DNA of 64,000 nt, from NCBI GenBank assembly GCA_003164785.1, contig PLUE01000050.1:62001-126000 (forward strand), given 5' to 3'. The stretch comes from Gammaproteobacteria bacterium. Lineage in GTDB: Bacteria; Pseudomonadota; Gammaproteobacteria; Steroidobacterales; Steroidobacteraceae. A model generated the notes under the pieces. It searched no databases, was not told the DNA's origin, and was given only the letters and a program-made list of their open reading frames with translations. Position numbers and translations under genes: made by a program. Below, in pieces: positions 15,763 through 25,975 of the stretch (position 1 is the stretch's first letter; each line of letters opens with the position of its first letter).

Positions 15763-18700
15763 ATGCTCCGGATTCAATTCTCCAACCGCATCGAGACGCT
15801 CTGCGACGCGCTGGTCGAGGCCATCGGCAACGTGCCGGCCTCACCGTTCAGCGCGCAACAGATCGTGGTGCCGAGCAGCGCCATGCGGCGCCATCTGACG
15901 CTGGCCATCGCCGAGCGTCACGGCATCTGCGCGAACGTCGAGGGCGTCTACCTCGCCCAGTGGCTGTGGTCCCAGATTGCCCGGGTGGTGCGCACCGTGT
16001 CCGACGAATCCCCGTTCGCGGCGAGCGCGCTGGAGTGGCGCATCTATCAAATCCTGGGCGAGTCGACCTGGAATGCCTTCCCGCGACTCGCCAATTACCT
16101 CAAGAATCCCGGCGACGTGATGCGCTTCGAGCTGGCGGCCGACATCGGCGGCCTCTTCGAACAGTACATCACCTATCGTCAGGACTGGATGAACGCCTGG
16201 CTGACGGCTGCCAGCATTCCGATGCCGAAGGCGTCCCCGGCGCAACGGGACGACCAGGCCTGGCAGGCCGAACTCTGGCGGCGCATCGCCGATCAGTTGG
16301 GCGCGGCGCCGGAGCACCCGGCCGCCCAGTTTCTGCGCAGCCTCGCGACTGCCGGAGCGGCCGGCACGAATTCCTTCGGCCTGCCGGAGTCCGTGCATGT
16401 CTTCTGCCTGCCGGCCATGCCGCCGCTCTATCTCGAGGTGCTCACCGGGCTCGCACGCTGGGTCGATGTGACGCTCTATGTGCTGAATCCCTGCCAGGAA
16501 TACTGGTTCGACATCGTCGACCCGAAGCGCCTGCGTGCCCTGGCCGTGCGCGGTGCGGCCACCCATCACGAAACCGGAAACCGCCTGCTCGCCTCCTGGG
16601 GTAAGCAAACCAAGGCCCACATCGAACTGTTGCTCGACCGCGCCAACGATGCGCCGCTGGATGATGCGGGCTTCGATGAACGATACCCCGACACCCTGCT
16701 CGGGCGCCTGCAGCACGCCATCTTCACCCTGACCGAACTCGAACCCGCCAGCCTCGATACGCTCGACCCGCTCGATCGCAGCATCGAAGTGCACGTCTGT
16801 CACTCCCTTACTCGCGAACTCGAGGTGCTCCAGGACCAGCTCCTGGCCCTGTTCGCGGGCCCCTCCCCGCCGGGACCGGCGGACATCCTCATCGTGACGC
16901 CGGACCTCGAGACCGCCGCCCCGCTGATCGACGCGGTGTTCGGCAACGTGCCCGACGAGCGCCGCCTGCCGTATGCGATTACCGGCCGCGGGCGCGGCAC
17001 GGTCAACGCCGCGGCGCGCGCCCTGTTGGCGCTGCTCGCCATTCTGCCCTCGCGCTTCCCCGCGAGCGCGCTGGTCGAGTTGCTGCAGCAACCCCTGCTC
17101 GCGCGACGCTTCGGCATCGACGCCGGGCAGCTGCAGGTCATCGAGGACTGGATGCGTGACAGCGGCATCCGCTGGGGCCTCGATGCAGCGCATCGCCGCG
17201 AACTCGAGCTGCCGGACACCGAACGGTTCACCGTCTCCGATGGTCTCGATCGGCTGTTCCTGGGTTACGCCCTGCCGCAGCAGGTGTCCGCGCCCACCTT
17301 CGATCGCATCCCGGCGGGCAACGCCGAGGGGTCGCAGGCGCAAATCCTGGGCGCGTTCGCAGAGTTCGTCGATCGATTGACGGCGCTGCGCGCCGATCTC
17401 GAGGAGCCCTGCCTGCCGGAGGCGTGGCTCGCAGCGCTGCTCACGATCCTGGACACCTTTCTGCTCCCGGCCGGCGACGATCTCGACGCGGTCGCCGAAG
17501 TGCGCGAGACCCTGCGCGAGTTGCATGCGAATATGGTCCGCGGCGGCCTGACGACGCCGGTGCCGCTCGCGGTGGTGCGCGCCAGTCTCGAATCCCTGTT
17601 CGACGATGCCGCCCGCGGCGGCGTGCCCACCGGCGCGATCACCTTCTCCTCGATGAGCAGCCTGCGCAATCTACCGTTTCGCATCGTCGGGATCATCGGT
17701 CTCGACGACGGCGCCTTTCCGGCCGCCGCCCGGCCGCGCGAATTCGACTTGATGACGGCACAGCCGCGCGCCGGCGATCGGCAACGCAGCTCGGACGATC
17801 GCAATCTGTTCCTGGATCTGCTGCTTGCCGCGCGCGAGCGTCTGTACCTGAGCTACACCGGCCGCAGCATCCGCGACAACAGCGTGCGCCCGCCGTCGGT
17901 GGTCGTGGCCGAACTCATCGAGACCCTGCTGCCGGCGCTCGCGCGCGAACCCGGCGACCCCCGGGCGCTGGCGGACGCGCGGCGGCGCCTCCTCGTCGAG
18001 CATCCATTGCAGGCCTTCGATGCACGCTATTTTCGCGATGCTGAGCCGCGGCGCCGCAGTTACAACCGCGAGCTCTGCGAGGCGCTGCGCCATGCGCTGG
18101 CGATGCCGGCATCCGCCGCAGCGGACGAGACCGCCTTTCTCGATGCCGAGCCGAACGAGCAGAGCGACCAGGACGACATGCCCGCCGGGCGCACCACGGC
18201 GCGCTTCTTCGCCGCACCCCTCGCCGCCCCCGGCGCCGAGTGGCGCCGCGTCTCGCTCGACCAGCTGCAGCGGTTCTTTCACAACCCCTGCCGGTTTTTG
18301 CTGAACGAGCGTCTCGGCATGTCGCTCTACCGCGAGGCGGGCACGGTGGCGGATGAAGAGCCGTTCCTGCCGGATGTACCGTCGCGCCGGGCGCTGGCCG
18401 AGCGCCTGCTGCCGCAGGCCATGGAGGGCCTGGGTGCTCGGGAACTGATCCGTCTCGCGCAGGCCGGCATCGAATATCCGCCCGGCGCCTTGGGATCAGC
18501 GGCACTGCAGGACGAGATGGGCTCGCTGCAACGCTTCGCCCTCGAAGTCCGGGACACGACACGAGCACCTCCCTTGCCGCCGCTCGCCGTGGATCTGCCC
18601 TTCCTCCTGGACGGAGAGGACTGGCAGCTGGCGACACTGCTCACCGAACGGCGCGAGACCGGTCTCGTTTTGCATCGCTACGACGATACCCGACCGACCG

Positions 18701-19101
18701 ACTATCTCGCCGCCTGGCTGACTCACCTCGTCGCCGCCGCGACCTCGCCGGCGCCGACCGAGACCCGCTGGATCTCCCGCGACGGCAGCTTTCGCTTCAC
18801 CGACTGCCGCGACGCGCGGGCGGTTCTCGAAACCCTCCTCGCGCTGTATCGCCGGGGCTTGAGCGAACCCATTCATTTCTTTCCCAAGTCGGCGTGGAAG
18901 TATATCCAATCCGGCCGCGATGTCGGCAAGGCGCAGCAGGTCTGGCACCCGGGCTGGGGCGACGCTCGCGGTGAAGATGCCCACGAGGCCTATCGACTCG
19001 CGCTGCGCGGCGTGGGCGCTCCGCTGGACGCGGACTTTAAAGCCTGCGCCGAGACCGTCTTCGGACCGGCCCGCGACCACCTCGACGACCCACGCCGATG
19101 A
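15763..19101 (+). CDS. recC: Exodeoxyribonuclease V subunit gamma (RecC)
   Basis: A 1112-aa protein matching RecC along its length: the N terminus MLRIQFSNRIETLCDALVEA, IVVPSSAMRRHLTLAIAERH, CANVEGVYLAQWLWSQI, then DILIVTPDLETAAPLIDAVF, PYAITGRGRG, TFSSMSSLRNLPFRIVGIIG, LDDGAFPAAARPREFDLM and the C-terminal inactive nuclease-like part (RRVSLDQLQRFFHNPCRFLL). RecC recognises the Chi sequence and holds the RecBCD complex that degrades or resects double-strand DNA ends. First gene of recC-recB-recD; its stop overlaps the recB start by 4 bp. ptrA, which sits between recC and recB in E. coli, is absent. Confidence 0.97.
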   Translation: MLRIQFSNRIETLCDALVEAIGNVPASPFSAQQIVVPSSAMRRHLTLAIAERHGICANVEGVYLAQWLWSQIARVVRTVSDESPFAASALEWRIYQILGESTWNAFPRLANYLKNPGDVMRFELAADIGGLFEQYITYRQDWMNAWLTAASIPMPKASPAQRDDQAWQAELWRRIADQLGAAPEHPAAQFLRSLATAGAAGTNSFGLPESVHVFCLPAMPPLYLEVLTGLARWVDVTLYVLNPCQEYWFDIVDPKRLRALAVRGAATHHETGNRLLASWGKQTKAHIELLLDRANDAPLDDAGFDERYPDTLLGRLQHAIFTLTELEPASLDTLDPLDRSIEVHVCHSLTRELEVLQDQLLALFAGPSPPGPADILIVTPDLETAAPLIDAVFGNVPDERRLPYAITGRGRGTVNAAARALLALLAILPSRFPASALVELLQQPLLARRFGIDAGQLQVIEDWMRDSGIRWGLDAAHRRELELPDTERFTVSDGLDRLFLGYALPQQVSAPTFDRIPAGNAEGSQAQILGAFAEFVDRLTALRADLEEPCLPEAWLAALLTILDTFLLPAGDDLDAVAEVRETLRELHANMVRGGLTTPVPLAVVRASLESLFDDAARGGVPTGAITFSSMSSLRNLPFRIVGIIGLDDGAFPAAARPREFDLMTAQPRAGDRQRSSDDRNLFLDLLLAARERLYLSYTGRSIRDNSVRPPSVVVAELIETLLPALAREPGDPRALADARRRLLVEHPLQAFDARYFRDAEPRRRSYNRELCEALRHALAMPASAAADETAFLDAEPNEQSDQDDMPAGRTTARFFAAPLAAPGAEWRRVSLDQLQRFFHNPCRFLLNERLGMSLYREAGTVADEEPFLPDVPSRRALAERLLPQAMEGLGARELIRLAQAGIEYPPGALGSAALQDEMGSLQRFALEVRDTTRAPPLPPLAVDLPFLLDGEDWQLATLLTERRETGLVLHRYDDTRPTDYLAAWLTHLVAAATSPAPTETRWISRDGSFRFTDCRDARAVLETLLALYRRGLSEPIHFFPKSAWKYIQSGRDVGKAQQVWHPGWGDARGEDAHEAYRLALRGVGAPLDADFKACAETVFGPARDHLDDPRR

Positions 19102-22100
19102 ACCCCACACCAGCACCCGAGTCGCTCGATGTCCACACCTGCCCGCTCGCGGGCGTGAACCTCATCGAGGCCTCCGCCGGAACCGGCAAGACCTGGACCA
19201 TCTGCGGTCTGTACCTGCGATTGCTGCTCGAGCGCGAGTTCACCGTGCAGCAGATTCTCGTGGTGACCTTCACCAACGCCGCGACGGCGGAACTGCGCGA
19301 GCGCATCCGCGCGCGCATCCTCGAGCTGCTCGGCTTTTTGAATGACGGGCCGGCGACCGGCGGCGACCCCTTCATCCACAGGCTGTCCGACGACCTCACC
19401 CAACGGGGTCTGGGCAAGCAGGACATCATGGCGCGCCTGGAACTCGCGCTCTCCTCCTTCGACGAAGCCGCCATCTTCACCATCCACGGCTTTTGCCAAC
19501 GTGCGCTCGCCGACAACCCCTTCGCCGCCGGCCTGCCGATGCGCACGGAACTGGTCGAGAGCGATCAAGATCTCTTGATGGAGACGGTGTACGACTTCTG
19601 GCGGCGGCATGTCGCGCACGAATCCGTGCCGCCGGAGTTCGCACGCCACATCCAAGCGATCGACGACTCTCCCGACAAGTACGCCAAACTGCTGAAGCGC
19701 CACCTGGCGAAGCCCCTGGCGCGCCACATCTGGCCGGCGGCGCTCCACGAGCCGCCGATGGCGGCGTCGCTGTTGCATGCTTCCTATCGAGAAGCGCGCA
19801 CCCAATGGCTGGCCGGCAGACCCCACATCACCGCACTGCTCGACGCGGGACTGACCTCGCTCAATGGCACCACGTACAAGGCAGCCGCCCTGAATACGGC
19901 GTCGCTGCAGTGGGACATCCTGTGCCGCGACGACGATCCTCTGGCGGACATCGGCGACAAGGCGCATTTGTTCCGCGACAGCGTGCTCGCCGCCAAGACC
20001 AAAAAGAAATGCGTCACGCCCTCGCATGCGTTCTTCGGCCACGCGGAAGCCTACTTGTCGAAGCGCGAGGAACTCGAACAATCGCTGTTCCTTGCCCGCT
20101 GCCGCCTGCTCGAGCGCCTGTTCGCGGAAGGGTCGGCGCAATTGCAAACCCTCAAGCGCTCCCGGCAGGTGGTGGCCTTCGACGACATGCTCGCGAACGT
20201 CCACGAACGGCTGCAGCATCCCGACTATCCCTGGCTTAGCGAGTCGATCCGCGCGCGCTTTCCCGCCGCCCTGATCGACGAATTCCAGGACACCGATCCG
20301 CTGCAGCTCGCCATCTTCAAGAAAATCTACGATGCCGACGACTCCCTGGTCTTCTTGGTCGGCGATCCCAAACAGGCGATCTATAGTTTCCGACAGGCGG
20401 ACCTGCACAGCTACCTTCGCGCCACCCGCTGGGCGGGTCGGCAATGGTCGCTCACCGCCAATCAGCGCTCGAGCCAGCCGCTGCTGGCGGGTCTGAACCG
20501 GCTGTTCGGCAGCAACGGCGCGGCCTTCGTCCTCCCCGAAGTCCAGTACCGGCACGTCGAGTTCGGCGCCAAGCCGCGCGCGCCGTTCGAGGACCACAGC
20601 GAGCCGCGCGCGCCGCTGCAGGTGTGGCGCCTGCCCGACGCCGGCGGCGGCGGATGGCCGAAGGCGCGCGCCAGGCACGAATCGGTCGACGCCACGGCGG
20701 CGGAAATCGCCCGGCTCCTCCAAGCCGGCTTGGACGGCCACATCACGCTGGATGGGCGCGCGCTGCGACCGGGCGATATCGCCGTCCTGGTCCGCAGCCG
20801 CTCGCTCGGCGGCGAAATCAAGCGCGCGCTCGCGCGCTTGAGCGTGGGGGCGGTGGAGCTGTCCCGTGAGAGCATCTTCGGCTCGCCCGAGGCGCGGGAC
20901 TGGGAGACGGTGCTCACCGCCATCGCGTCGCCCACCCGCGACTCGCTGCTGCGCGCCGCGCTCGCCACCGAGATCTTCGGCCGCGACGCGCCGCAGATCG
21001 AACGCATCGGCGCCAGCGACACGCGGCTGCCACGGTGGATCATCCAGTTCATGGAGTACCGCGAGCTGTGGTTGAATCGCGGGTTTGGCGTGATGTACCG
21101 CCAGCTGTTCACCGATCAAGCCGTCGCGAAGCGCCTGCTCGCCCGGCCCGACGGCGAGCGCCGTCTCACGAACTGCCTGCACATCGCCGAGGAACTGCAG
21201 CGAGCGGCCGAATCGAATCCGTCCCCCGAGGCGCTGCTGCGCTACTTCAAGGCCGCACAGCAAGAGGACAACCCCGTCGACACCGCGCAGTTGCGCCTCG
21301 AGTCCGACCAGAACCTGGTGCAGATCGTCACCATCCACGCCAGCAAGGGACTCGAGTACCCCATCGTGTTCTGCCCCTTCCTCTGCGACGGCGCGACCAA
21401 GTTCGGCGGCCCCCGCCCCGAGGGACTCGAGTATCACGATGCGACGCTCCTGCCGGTGATCGATTTCACCGACTACGCCGATGACGACCCCACCTTGGCG
21501 GCAATCCAGGCACAGATCAAATTGGAGCAATCCGCCGAGACGGTGCGGCTCTTGTATGTGGCGCTCACACGCGCCGTGCATCGCTGCTATCTCGTCATGG
21601 GCCCCTACCAGACTTACAGCCCCAAGGACGAATGCGCCCGCAGCATGCTCAACTGGCTGGTCGCGGGAGCGGGCAGTTCTCCCGCGGCCTGGTTCGGCTC
21701 GACGCTCACCACATCGCAACTCGATGCCGCGTGGGCCGCCGTGGCGGCTGCGAGCGGCGGCGCCCTCGTCATCGATCCGCTGCCGACCCTGCCGGGAGTG
21801 CCGCTGCGGCAACCCACCACCGATGCCGCCACCCTGACGACGCCCGCCCCGCCGGGCAGCATCGCGGCCGGCTGGCGCCTCAGCAGCTACAGCGGCCTGA
21901 GCTACGGCGCGCGCAGCGAGTCCGCCACCACCGATCATGACGCCCGCGCCGTCGCCGCGCCCGCGTGGAGCACACGCCCCGCCGACATTCCGCTGGACGA
22001 CATCCTGCGCTTTCCGCGCGGCCCGGATGCCGGCGACTGCATCCATGCCGTGTTCGAGAGCCTCGACTTTACCGATCGCAGCGGCTGGGGACGTGCGATC

Positions 22101-22760
22101 ACCGCGGCGCTCTTGAGCCATCCACAAGCCCGCGTCGACGATCCGGCCTCGCTGCCGGCGACGACCTTGAGCCGCATGCTGTTGCAGCTGGTCGACGACG
22201 TGACCACCGCGGCCCTGCGGCCCGGATTGCACTTGTCCTCGGTCCCGCTGCAGCGCCGCCTCACCGAACTCGAGTTCAATCTGCCGGTGCCCCATCTGTC
22301 GGCCACCACGCTCAACGCGGCGCTCCAGCACGCGGGATACGAGGTGCCCACGCTGACCTTCGGCGCGCTCGAGGGCTACCTGAAGGGATTCATCGATCTG
22401 GTGTTCGAACATGAAGGGCAGTACTTCATCCTCGATTGGAAGTCGAACCATCTGGGCTATACCGCGGCCGATTACGCCGGCGCACCTCTTGCGCGCGCCA
22501 TGGCCGAGCACGGCTATCACCTGCAGTACCTGCTGTACGTACTCGCGCTCGATCGCTACCTGCAACTGCGCGTGCCCGACTACCGCTACGACACGCATGT
22601 CGGCGGCGTCCTCTATCTCTTCGTCCGCGGCGTCCGCCCCACGTGGCCCGGGACCGGCGCCGAGGCCCCCGGCGTCTTCTTCCATCGTCCGGCGGAGGCA
22701 ACCATTCGCACGCTCAATCACCTGCTCGGTTCACCGAGCGCCGCGGCGGTGACCGAATGA
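19098..22760 (+). CDS. recB: Exodeoxyribonuclease V subunit beta (RecB)
   Basis: A 1220-aa helicase-nuclease. The Walker A is EASAGTGKTWT at 24-34; UvrD-type motifs follow (VVTFTNAATAELRERI, FTIHGFCQRAL, ALIDEFQDTDPLQLAIF, LVGDPKQAIYSFRQADL, TIHASKGLEYPIVFCP, LLYVALTRAVHRCYL). The C-terminal nuclease domain has GYLKGFIDLVFEHEGQYFIL and DWKSNHLG, with the Asp/Asp/Lys active site. It unwinds 3'-5' and cuts both strands within RecBCD. ATGA overlaps join it to recC and recD. Confidence 0.97.
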   Translation: MNPTPAPESLDVHTCPLAGVNLIEASAGTGKTWTICGLYLRLLLEREFTVQQILVVTFTNAATAELRERIRARILELLGFLNDGPATGGDPFIHRLSDDLTQRGLGKQDIMARLELALSSFDEAAIFTIHGFCQRALADNPFAAGLPMRTELVESDQDLLMETVYDFWRRHVAHESVPPEFARHIQAIDDSPDKYAKLLKRHLAKPLARHIWPAALHEPPMAASLLHASYREARTQWLAGRPHITALLDAGLTSLNGTTYKAAALNTASLQWDILCRDDDPLADIGDKAHLFRDSVLAAKTKKKCVTPSHAFFGHAEAYLSKREELEQSLFLARCRLLERLFAEGSAQLQTLKRSRQVVAFDDMLANVHERLQHPDYPWLSESIRARFPAALIDEFQDTDPLQLAIFKKIYDADDSLVFLVGDPKQAIYSFRQADLHSYLRATRWAGRQWSLTANQRSSQPLLAGLNRLFGSNGAAFVLPEVQYRHVEFGAKPRAPFEDHSEPRAPLQVWRLPDAGGGGWPKARARHESVDATAAEIARLLQAGLDGHITLDGRALRPGDIAVLVRSRSLGGEIKRALARLSVGAVELSRESIFGSPEARDWETVLTAIASPTRDSLLRAALATEIFGRDAPQIERIGASDTRLPRWIIQFMEYRELWLNRGFGVMYRQLFTDQAVAKRLLARPDGERRLTNCLHIAEELQRAAESNPSPEALLRYFKAAQQEDNPVDTAQLRLESDQNLVQIVTIHASKGLEYPIVFCPFLCDGATKFGGPRPEGLEYHDATLLPVIDFTDYADDDPTLAAIQAQIKLEQSAETVRLLYVALTRAVHRCYLVMGPYQTYSPKDECARSMLNWLVAGAGSSPAAWFGSTLTTSQLDAAWAAVAAASGGALVIDPLPTLPGVPLRQPTTDAATLTTPAPPGSIAAGWRLSSYSGLSYGARSESATTDHDARAVAAPAWSTRPADIPLDDILRFPRGPDAGDCIHAVFESLDFTDRSGWGRAITAALLSHPQARVDDPASLPATTLSRMLLQLVDDVTTAALRPGLHLSSVPLQRRLTELEFNLPVPHLSATTLNAALQHAGYEVPTLTFGALEGYLKGFIDLVFEHEGQYFILDWKSNHLGYTAADYAGAPLARAMAEHGYHLQYLLYVLALDRYLQLRVPDYRYDTHVGGVLYLFVRGVRPTWPGTGAEAPGVFFHRPAEATIRTLNHLLGSPSAAAVTE

Positions 22761-24685
22761 CCTCTACCGCCGTCGCCGACTCCCCTGCCGGCACGGTTGC
22801 CTCCGCCGACAACCCCACCATCACCATGGCGCCCGACGAACGCCTTGCCGCCGCCTTCGGCGACCATGTGGAGCGCTGGGCGCGCCAACAGGGTGCCCCA
22901 GACGCTGCGGCGCAGATAGCCAGGCGCGCCGCGACCTTGGTGAGTCTCGCCACCTCGAACGGACACAGTTGTCTGGCCATCGACGAACTCCTCGACTCGC
23001 TCAACGCCGCAGCCGGGATACCTATCGACGTCGCCGCACTTCGCGCGCGATTGCGGGAATCCAAGGTGGTCGGCACACCCCACGCACCCGAATCTCTGCC
23101 GCTGATCGCGGATGACGAGCGCGTGTATCTGCATCGCTATTTCGACTACGAATGCCGGCTCGCCGGCAGTCTCATGGCGCGCAGCGCGGAACCGTCCGGC
23201 GCAACCGCCCCGACCACCCTGCCACCCCACGTCATGGCCCTGCTCGATCAACTGTTCGCCGGCAATAGCCCCGAGCCCGGCACACCGGACTGGCAGAAGA
23301 TTGCCGTCATCTCGGCGCTGCTCGGGCGCCTGACCATCATCAGCGGCGGGCCCGGGACCGGCAAGACCACCACGGTGGTCAATCTGCTCGCCTGCCTGCT
23401 CGAGGCCAACCCCGATTGCCGGATTGCGCTCACCGCACCCACCGGCAAGGCCGCCGCACGCATGACGGAGGTCATCCTGCGACGCGCCGGCCACCTGCCA
23501 GAGGCGCTGCGCGCCAAGCTCCCGACGGCATCCTCCACTATCCACCGCTTGCTCGGCGGCACGCCGCAGGGCGAATTTCGCCACGATGCCACCCACCCGC
23601 TCCCCATCGATGTCCTCATCGTCGACGAAGCCTCGATGCTCGATCTTGCCCTCGCCGTGCACCTCATCGAAGCCGTGCCCCTCACCGCCAAGATCATTCT
23701 GCTGGGCGACAAGGACCAGCTGGCCGCCGTCGAATCGGGCGCGGTGTTCTCGGAGCTGAGCGCGCAATACACCTTGAGTCCCGGGCGACTCCACGCGCTG
23801 ACGCATCTCGGCGAAGTCGCACCGCCGCCTCGAGAGCCCCAGCTCGATCTGCCATTCCCCACCGACCGACGCGGCAGCTTGGAGGACAGCGTCATCTGGC
23901 TGCGACGCAACTACCGGTTTGCCGCCGGCTCCGCCATCGGCTTGCTGGCCGCTGACACCAACGACGGCGATGCCACCCGCGCGCTCGGACGGCTTGGGAG
24001 CGCATCCGACCCCTCGCTGGTCTGGATCAACGATGGCGACAGCACGCCGTCGCCAAGGTCCCTGGATGCGATCCTGAAGGGCTACGCGCCCTATCTCGAT
24101 GCCGTGCGCCGTCATGCCGCCGATCCCGCGGCGATCACCGCCGCCTTCGCCCGGTTCCGCGTGCTCTGTGCAGTGCGCGACGGCCCGTGGGGCGTCAATG
24201 CCATCAATCAACAGGTCGGCACGCATGCTCGCCGCACGCTGCAACATCCCTTGGATCCCGGGATGCGCTCCGAGTGGTATCCCGGCAGGCCGGTCATGGT
24301 CCTGCGTAATGACCATGTCTTGAAGCTGTTCAATGGCGACATCGGCATCGTGCTGCCCGACAGGCACGGGAATTTGCAGGTATGGTTCCCCGTCGAGCCG
24401 GCCGGCTTTCGCGCCATCGCACCGGTTCGGCTACCGGATCACGAGACCGCATTCGCGATGACGGTGCACAAGTCTCAAGGATCCGAGTTCGACGCGGTTC
24501 TGCTCGTGCTACCCGCCGAGAGGAACCGCGTACTCACCCGCGAACTCCTGTACACGGCCGTGACGCGCGCGCGTGAGAGCCTGACCCTCGTGGCGAACGC
24601 AGGCATCGTCGCCAGCGCCATCGACACGCCGACCAAGCGCGTCTCCGGACTGTTGGCGCGCGTACGAAATCGCGAAACTCCGTGA
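22757..24685 (+). CDS. recD: Exodeoxyribonuclease V subunit alpha (RecD)
   Basis: A 642-aa 5'-3' helicase, starting at the ATG that overlaps the recB stop by 4 bp; the open frame extends further upstream inside recB, but that part is antisense to nothing and not conserved. Motifs: Walker A SGGPGTGKTTTVVNLL, ALTAPTGKAAARMTE, IHRLLGG, DVLIVDEASMLDLALAV, ILLGDKDQLAAVESGAV, VMVLRNDHVLKLFNGDIG and the C-terminal TVHKSQGSEFDAVLLVLP and ELLYTAVTRARESL. RecD drives the fast strand of RecBCD and turns on its nuclease. It converges on the antiporter gene 24 bp downstream. Confidence 0.97.
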   Translation: MTSTAVADSPAGTVASADNPTITMAPDERLAAAFGDHVERWARQQGAPDAAAQIARRAATLVSLATSNGHSCLAIDELLDSLNAAAGIPIDVAALRARLRESKVVGTPHAPESLPLIADDERVYLHRYFDYECRLAGSLMARSAEPSGATAPTTLPPHVMALLDQLFAGNSPEPGTPDWQKIAVISALLGRLTIISGGPGTGKTTTVVNLLACLLEANPDCRIALTAPTGKAAARMTEVILRRAGHLPEALRAKLPTASSTIHRLLGGTPQGEFRHDATHPLPIDVLIVDEASMLDLALAVHLIEAVPLTAKIILLGDKDQLAAVESGAVFSELSAQYTLSPGRLHALTHLGEVAPPPREPQLDLPFPTDRRGSLEDSVIWLRRNYRFAAGSAIGLLAADTNDGDATRALGRLGSASDPSLVWINDGDSTPSPRSLDAILKGYAPYLDAVRRHAADPAAITAAFARFRVLCAVRDGPWGVNAINQQVGTHARRTLQHPLDPGMRSEWYPGRPVMVLRNDHVLKLFNGDIGIVLPDRHGNLQVWFPVEPAGFRAIAPVRLPDHETAFAMTVHKSQGSEFDAVLLVLPAERNRVLTRELLYTAVTRARESLTLVANAGIVASAIDTPTKRVSGLLARVRNRETP

Positions 24686-24709
24686 CGGACGAAGGCTCCG
24701 GCGGTGGAT

Positions 24710-25903
24710 TCAGCCGGGCGGGCCAGGCTCGATCAGCTTCAACCGCCGCAACAGCGGCGTGATGCTCAACCCCTGGACGAACACCGAAAAGGCGACGACC
24801 GCGAAGGTGAGTGTCACGACATCATCGTGACGCGGGAGGTCGGGCGGCAGGGCAAGCGCCAGGGCGAGCGCGAGCGCGCCGCGCAGGCCGCCCCAGAAAA
24901 GCACGTGCTGTTGTCGAACGGGCACCCGCAGACGACTCCCGGCAAAGACCGCGCAGAGCGGATAGATCGCCACCGCGCGACCCAGCGTCACGAGCACGAT
25001 GGCGAGCACCACCGGCGCCCATAGGTTCTTGAAGTGCTGCTGTGCCTCCTGCGCACCGATCAACAGAAAGATCAGTGAATTGGCCACGAAGGCCGCATAT
25101 TCCCAGAACGGCTCGAGCGCCTGGCGGCCCGCTCGGGTGATCAAGTCGGATGAACGAAAATTGCCGACGACGAGGCCCGCCGTCAACGTCGCGAGCACGC
25201 CGGACAGCCGAAAATGTTCCGCGATGAAGAACGAGCCGTAGGCCGCCAGCGTCGTGAAGGTGATCTCGAGCAGATAGTCCGGCGTGCGTCCCGCCAGCAC
25301 CATGAGCGCCGCGGCGACGACACCGCCGACCACGACCCCACCGACGGTCGTCATGAACAAGGTACCGGCCACCACCCACGCATCCTGATGGGCTCCGCCG
25401 AGGATGCCCAGCACGGCCACGAATGCGACCGCCGCAGTGCCATCATTCAGCAGGCTCTCCGCCCCGATCAGCAGCCGCAGACGCGCCGGCACCTGCGCTT
25501 CCTTGAAGGTCGCGATGACGGACACAGGATCGGTTGCCGCGATCAACACCCCGAAGACGATGGCGCTGCCCCAGTCCCAGTCGAGCCCATAGGTCATGCC
25601 GGCCGCAGTGACGGCTGCCGCCAGCACCACCCCCACGCTCGCCAGCAGGCCGACGACCGGCAGGTCTCTCTTGAAATCCTTCCAATGAATGAACAGCGCG
25701 GCTTCGAACACGAGCGGCGGCAGGAACACCGAAAAGATCAACTCCTTGGACAGGTGCCATTTCAGGTACACGTGCGCGGAATAAAGACCCATGCCGGCAA
25801 GCACGAGACCCACCGTGTACGGCAGGTGCAGCCGACGGCTCAGCATCGCCACGAGGGCGGACACGAACAGCAAGAAGCCGAGCTGGGACAAATCCGAGGT
25901 CAT
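24710..25903 (-). CDS. Cation:proton antiporter, CPA1 (NhaP-type)
   Basis: An inner-membrane protein of about 397 aa with roughly 12 membrane helices. CPA1 signatures are clear: LHLPYTVGLVLAGMGL, FLPPLVFEAALFIHW, VFGVLIAATDPVSVIATFKE and LLIGAESLLNDGTAAVAFVA (with the conserved TDP and ND pairs), then GGLRGALALALALALP near the end. It should exchange Na+ or K+ for H+. The ATG at 25903 (MTSDLSQLG) is preferred over the ATG at 25924. It lies next to kup on the same strand, 72 bp downstream of it, so both may serve ion homeostasis. Confidence 0.93.
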   Translation of the reverse strand: MTSDLSQLGFLLFVSALVAMLSRRLHLPYTVGLVLAGMGLYSAHVYLKWHLSKELIFSVFLPPLVFEAALFIHWKDFKRDLPVVGLLASVGVVLAAAVTAAGMTYGLDWDWGSAIVFGVLIAATDPVSVIATFKEAQVPARLRLLIGAESLLNDGTAAVAFVAVLGILGGAHQDAWVVAGTLFMTTVGGVVVGGVVAAALMVLAGRTPDYLLEITFTTLAAYGSFFIAEHFRLSGVLATLTAGLVVGNFRSSDLITRAGRQALEPFWEYAAFVANSLIFLLIGAQEAQQHFKNLWAPVVLAIVLVTLGRAVAIYPLCAVFAGSRLRVPVRQQHVLFWGGLRGALALALALALPPDLPRHDDVVTLTFAVVAFSVFVQGLSITPLLRRLKLIEPGPPG

Positions 25904-25975
25904 GTGTTGCGAGTTTAGCATCACACCTTCCGCGTAACGCGTCGGACACGCCGGCGTACCCGCCCCAGCCCAGGG

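Noticed and set aside
15841-17526. Minus-strand long frame opposite recC
   Set aside because: Antisense shadow; recC is unmistakable on the plus strand.
18990-22721. Minus-strand frame of over 1200 codons opposite recB
   Set aside because: Composition (Arg, Gly, Ala, Val) and lack of motifs mark it as antisense to recB.
22718-24367. Minus-strand long frame opposite recD
   Set aside because: Antisense shadow without domains.
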